From assembly GCA_016177355.1 (NCBI GenBank), contig JACOVL010000079.1:1-17917 (forward strand): 17,917 bases of DNA, written 5' to 3'. Position numbers and translations under genes: made by a program. Shown here one piece after another: positions 15,762 to 17,917 of the stretch. The notes below the pieces were generated by a model. The model saw nothing but the letters and a program-made list of their open reading frames with translations. It was not told the origin of the DNA and did no database searches. This DNA comes from Betaproteobacteria bacterium. GTDB taxonomy: Bacteria > Pseudomonadota > Gammaproteobacteria > Burkholderiales > SG8-41. The first letter of the stretch is position 1. Each line of letters begins with the position of its first letter.

Positions 15762-16706
15762 AACAGCTTCAGCGAGCAGTTTTTTCAATTCAAGGCGCTC
15801 GCGCCGGGGCGCAACCCGTCCGCGCCGCGCCTGGCATTGCGCGCGGAGCTTGCGGTAGAACGCGGGATCGCTCTCGGCGCGCCACAGCAGCCTGGCCAGC
15901 GCGCGCGCGCTTTCCACGGGATAATAGCCTGCATAGCGCGGGCCCAGCATGCCGATGTTCCCCGAAACGCGTGAAGCGATCACGGGAACGCCCGCGGCCA
16001 AGGCCTCGGAAACCACGTTGGCGCCGCCTTCCATGCGCGAGCTGATCACCATCAGCCGCGCCCGGGACAGCACCCGCAGCGCCCGGGAGTGCGGTAATTC
16101 GCCCAACCAGCGATAGCGCGGCTCCCGCGCCTCCCATTCCCGCGCCGCGCGCGCCAACTCCGGGGTCATGGCGCCGCCGATGTGAGTGATGCGAAGACGG
16201 CTCTTCCGCGGCAGGTGGGCGATCGCCAGGGCGGCGCGGAACGGGTCCTTTTCCTCGCGCAGGTGGCCGCTGACCACGACCTCGAAGCAGTGCCCGAGAG
16301 GCCGTTGCGGGGCGGTCCGCGGCGCCGATTGGTAGATCGCGCGCGTTTTCGCCCGCAGCCGGGACGACAGTTCCCCGAACCCCGCTTCCTGCAGTACGAC
16401 CATGCGGCTCGCGAGCTCCATGGATTCCTGCGCGTTGGCGTCGTCCCGGATATCGCGGTAGAGATCGGTGCCGGTGAGCACGAGCAGCAATGGGCGCCCG
16501 GGCCAGGCCAGCGCGTAACGCGCGACCGAATCGTGGCTGCGGCGCGCGTGCAGGGCGATCAGGACGTCCGCCGGGGCGCCATCCCACGCGACCTGCACCC
16601 GCACCCGGTGGCCGAGGCTGCGCAGCAACGCGGCCCAGCGCGTGGCCGTGTTGCGGTTACCGTGCCGGGAGCCGGCCGCGGCGGGCGTGACGATGGCGAT
16701 ATTCAC
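15741..16706 (-). CDS. senB: Selenosugar synthase SenB-like glycosyltransferase
   Basis: Predicted GT4-like glycosyltransferase. SenB makes a selenosugar from selenophosphate and a UDP-sugar, the selenium donor for selenoneine synthesis. With the GTG start at 16706-16704 the protein has 321 residues and begins NIAIVTPA. It carries GNRNTATRWAALLRSLGHRV (16-35), AWDG (40-43), LIALHARRS (49-57), LTGTDLYRDI (77-86), GHLREEKDPFR (147-157), YRWLGELP (198-205), MEGGANVVSEAL (225-236) and SGNIGMLG (248-255). These match my memory of the SenB family (formerly a putative glycosyltransferase family, TIGR04348) much better than generic GT4 enzymes. Alternative ATG starts at 16736 or 16754 would add 10 or 16 residues; none has a strong ribosome binding site. 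The divergent neighbour is SenA-like, which strongly supports the call. A general glycosyltransferase is the fallback. Confidence 0.85.
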   Translation of the reverse strand: MNIAIVTPAAAGSRHGNRNTATRWAALLRSLGHRVRVQVAWDGAPADVLIALHARRSHDSVARYALAWPGRPLLLVLTGTDLYRDIRDDANAQESMELASRMVVLQEAGFGELSSRLRAKTRAIYQSAPRTAPQRPLGHCFEVVVSGHLREEKDPFRAALAIAHLPRKSRLRITHIGGAMTPELARAAREWEAREPRYRWLGELPHSRALRVLSRARLMVISSRMEGGANVVSEALAAGVPVIASRVSGNIGMLGPRYAGYYPVESARALARLLWRAESDPAFYRKLRAQCQARRGRVAPRRERLELKKLLAEAVSGAAAE

Positions 16707-16752
16707 GGCGAGGGTTGGGTTAAACTTGGGGGCCATTTTCGCACGACCGTTC

Positions 16753-17917
16753 ATGACGCCACCAACCGCAACGCCGGATGCGGCGACCCTCCGCCGCATG
16801 TTGCAGCAGGCGCGCAGTCGCACCCTGGCGTACGCCGGCGATCTCGCGGCCGGGCAGCTGCTCGGCCCCCGGCTGCCTATCGTCAATCCTCCGCTGTGGG
16901 AGATCGGTCACGTCGGCTGGTTCCAGGAGCACTGGTGCCTGCACCATCGCCCGGGCGAAAAGCCGGCGCCGTCGTTGATCGGCAACGCCGATTCGTGGTA
17001 CGACTCCGCCGTGGTGGCGCACGCTACGCGATGGACCCTGCCGCTGCCGGAATTCGACCTGACGTTGCAGTACCTGGAGCGGGTCCTGGAGCGGGTCCTG
17101 GAGCGCCTCGACCGCGAGGGCGCAACCGGGCACCTGCGGTATTTCATCCAGCTTGCGGCCTTCCATGAGGAGATGCACTGCGAGGCCTTCACCTACACGC
17201 GCCAGACGCTGGGTTACGGGGCGCCCCATGACGGGGGCGCGATCGGGCATGACGGGGCCGGGCCTTGGACGGGTGATGCCGCGATCCCCGGGGGCGAATT
17301 TCCGCTCGGAGCGCGGCCTGAAGAGGGCGGGTTCGTATTCGACAACGAAAAATGGGCGCACCCGGTGGCGGTCGCGCCGTTTCGCATGGCGCGGGCGGCG
17401 GTCACGAACGACGAGTTCGCGGCGTTCGTTGCCGATGGCGGGTACCGGCGCCGGGACCTGTGGAGCGCGGCGGGCTGGGACTGGCGTGAACACGCAGGGG
17501 CGGATAAACCCGTCTACTGGGAAATGCGCGACGGCGGCTGGATGGAGCGCAGTTATGACAGCCGGCGCAAGTTGCGTCCACACTCGCCGGTGATGCACGT
17601 CAACTGGTACGAGGCCGATGCCTGGTGCCGGTGGGCCGGGCGGCGTCTCCCGACCGAAGCCGAATGGGAGTTCGCCGCCGCCGCCGCACCGGGAGCGGGC
17701 GGCAAACGGCGTTATCCCTGGGGTGACGAAGAGCCGCTGCCGCAGCACGCCAATCTCTTCGGCGCGTGCGGAGGCAGCGCCGACGTCGCCGCCTTCGCGG
17801 ACGGAGACAGCGCCTGGGGCTGCCGGCAGATGCTCGGCAACGTCTGGGAGTGGACCGCGGACTGGTTCCGGCCGTACCCCGGCTTCGTGCGCGACCCGTA
17901 CCAGGAATACTCCGAAC
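16753..17917 (+). CDS. senA: Selenoneine synthase SenA-like (EgtB family), C-terminus cut by window edge
   Basis: Non-heme iron enzyme that joins hercynine to a sulfur or selenium donor; in SenA the donor is the selenosugar from SenB. The frame is open for 388 codons to the edge; comparison with EgtB suggests some 50 residues are missing (inference). Residues 10-155 form a DinB-like domain with NPPLWEIGHVGWFQEHW (45-61), His53, and the HX3HXE iron motif H138-H142-E144 in FHEEMHCEA. Residues from about 175 form the FGE-sulfatase (C-type lectin-like) domain: PGGEFPLGA, FDNEKWAHPVAVAPF, VTNDEFAAFVADGGY, HVNWYEADAWCRWAGRRLPTEAEWEFA region and MLGNVWEWTADWF, then YPGF. SenA and EgtB share this architecture; the adjacent SenB-like gene favours SenA. 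Two short in-frame duplications are present (see findings). Ribosome binding site is poor: GGGGG lies about 20 bases upstream. Confidence 0.85.
   Translation, partial: MTPPTATPDAATLRRMLQQARSRTLAYAGDLAAGQLLGPRLPIVNPPLWEIGHVGWFQEHWCLHHRPGEKPAPSLIGNADSWYDSAVVAHATRWTLPLPEFDLTLQYLERVLERVLERLDREGATGHLRYFIQLAAFHEEMHCEAFTYTRQTLGYGAPHDGGAIGHDGAGPWTGDAAIPGGEFPLGARPEEGGFVFDNEKWAHPVAVAPFRMARAAVTNDEFAAFVADGGYRRRDLWSAAGWDWREHAGADKPVYWEMRDGGWMERSYDSRRKLRPHSPVMHVNWYEADAWCRWAGRRLPTEAEWEFAAAAAPGAGGKRRYPWGDEEPLPQHANLFGACGGSADVAAFADGDSAWGCRQMLGNVWEWTADWFRPYPGFVRDPYQEYSE

Noticed and set aside
16707..16886. Upstream extension of senB to a start at 16886
   Set aside because: It would overlap the senA coding region by over 130 bases and add an Arg/Ala-rich leader without similarity to the family N-terminus, which begins NIAIVTP.
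16182..17168. Plus-strand open frame across senB and the beginning of senA
   Set aside because: It is antisense to the SenB-like gene and out of frame with SenA; both of those have clear family motifs.
16753..17917. Reading the DinB/FGE protein as an ordinary ergothioneine sulfoxide synthase EgtB or as OvoA
   Set aside because: The architecture alone would allow EgtB, but the adjacent SenB-like glycosyltransferase makes SenA more likely; nothing seen supports the extra methyltransferase domain of OvoA, although the C-terminus is cut off.
1..17917. tRNA, rRNA, selenocysteine insertion elements, complete insertion sequences and prophage genes
   Set aside because: I looked for these and saw none; the window is almost wholly filled by the listed genes.

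Overview
The window reads as a piece of a high-GC betaproteobacterial chromosome. The clues are the gene order frr-uppS-cdsA-dxr-rseP (E. coli instead has frr-dxr-uppS-cdsA), the beta-type protein sequences, and map divergent from rpsB. The taxonomic call is inference from order and sequence style; no marker fixes a genus.

Layout. Positions 1-583 (minus) hold the N-terminal part of methionine aminopeptidase (map), cut by the window edge. Positions 584-880 are a regulatory gap with candidate promoters for map and rpsB and a structured rpsB leader. From 881 to 15067 runs one dense same-strand block: rpsB, tsf, pyrH, frr, uppS, cdsA, dxr, rseP, bamA, skp/ompH, lpxD, fabZ, lpxA, lpxB, rnhB. Many junctions overlap or are only a few bases apart (frr/uppS, lpxD/fabZ, fabZ/lpxA, lpxB/rnhB). 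The block joins translation (S2, EF-Ts, ribosome recycling), UMP kinase, isoprenoid and lipid-carrier synthesis (Dxr, UppS), phospholipid precursor synthesis (CdsA), envelope stress proteolysis (RseP), outer-membrane protein assembly (BamA, Skp) and lipid A synthesis (LpxD, FabZ, LpxA, LpxB). An intrinsic-terminator-like hairpin between rpsB and tsf probably attenuates the downstream genes.

After rnhB comes a small four-helix CopD-like membrane protein. A 195-bp convergent gap follows, containing a REP-like repeat cluster (two direct copies and one inverted copy) and, directly next to it, a short echo of the rnhB 3' end.

The most interesting part is the right end. A minus-strand glycosyltransferase with the features of the selenosugar synthase SenB is divergent from a plus-strand DinB/FGE-type protein with the features of the selenoneine synthase SenA, which runs off the window. 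Together they suggest selenoneine (selenium analogue of ergothioneine) biosynthesis. A selenophosphate synthetase (SenC/SelD) and the histidine methyltransferase EgtD, both needed for the pathway, are not in this window.
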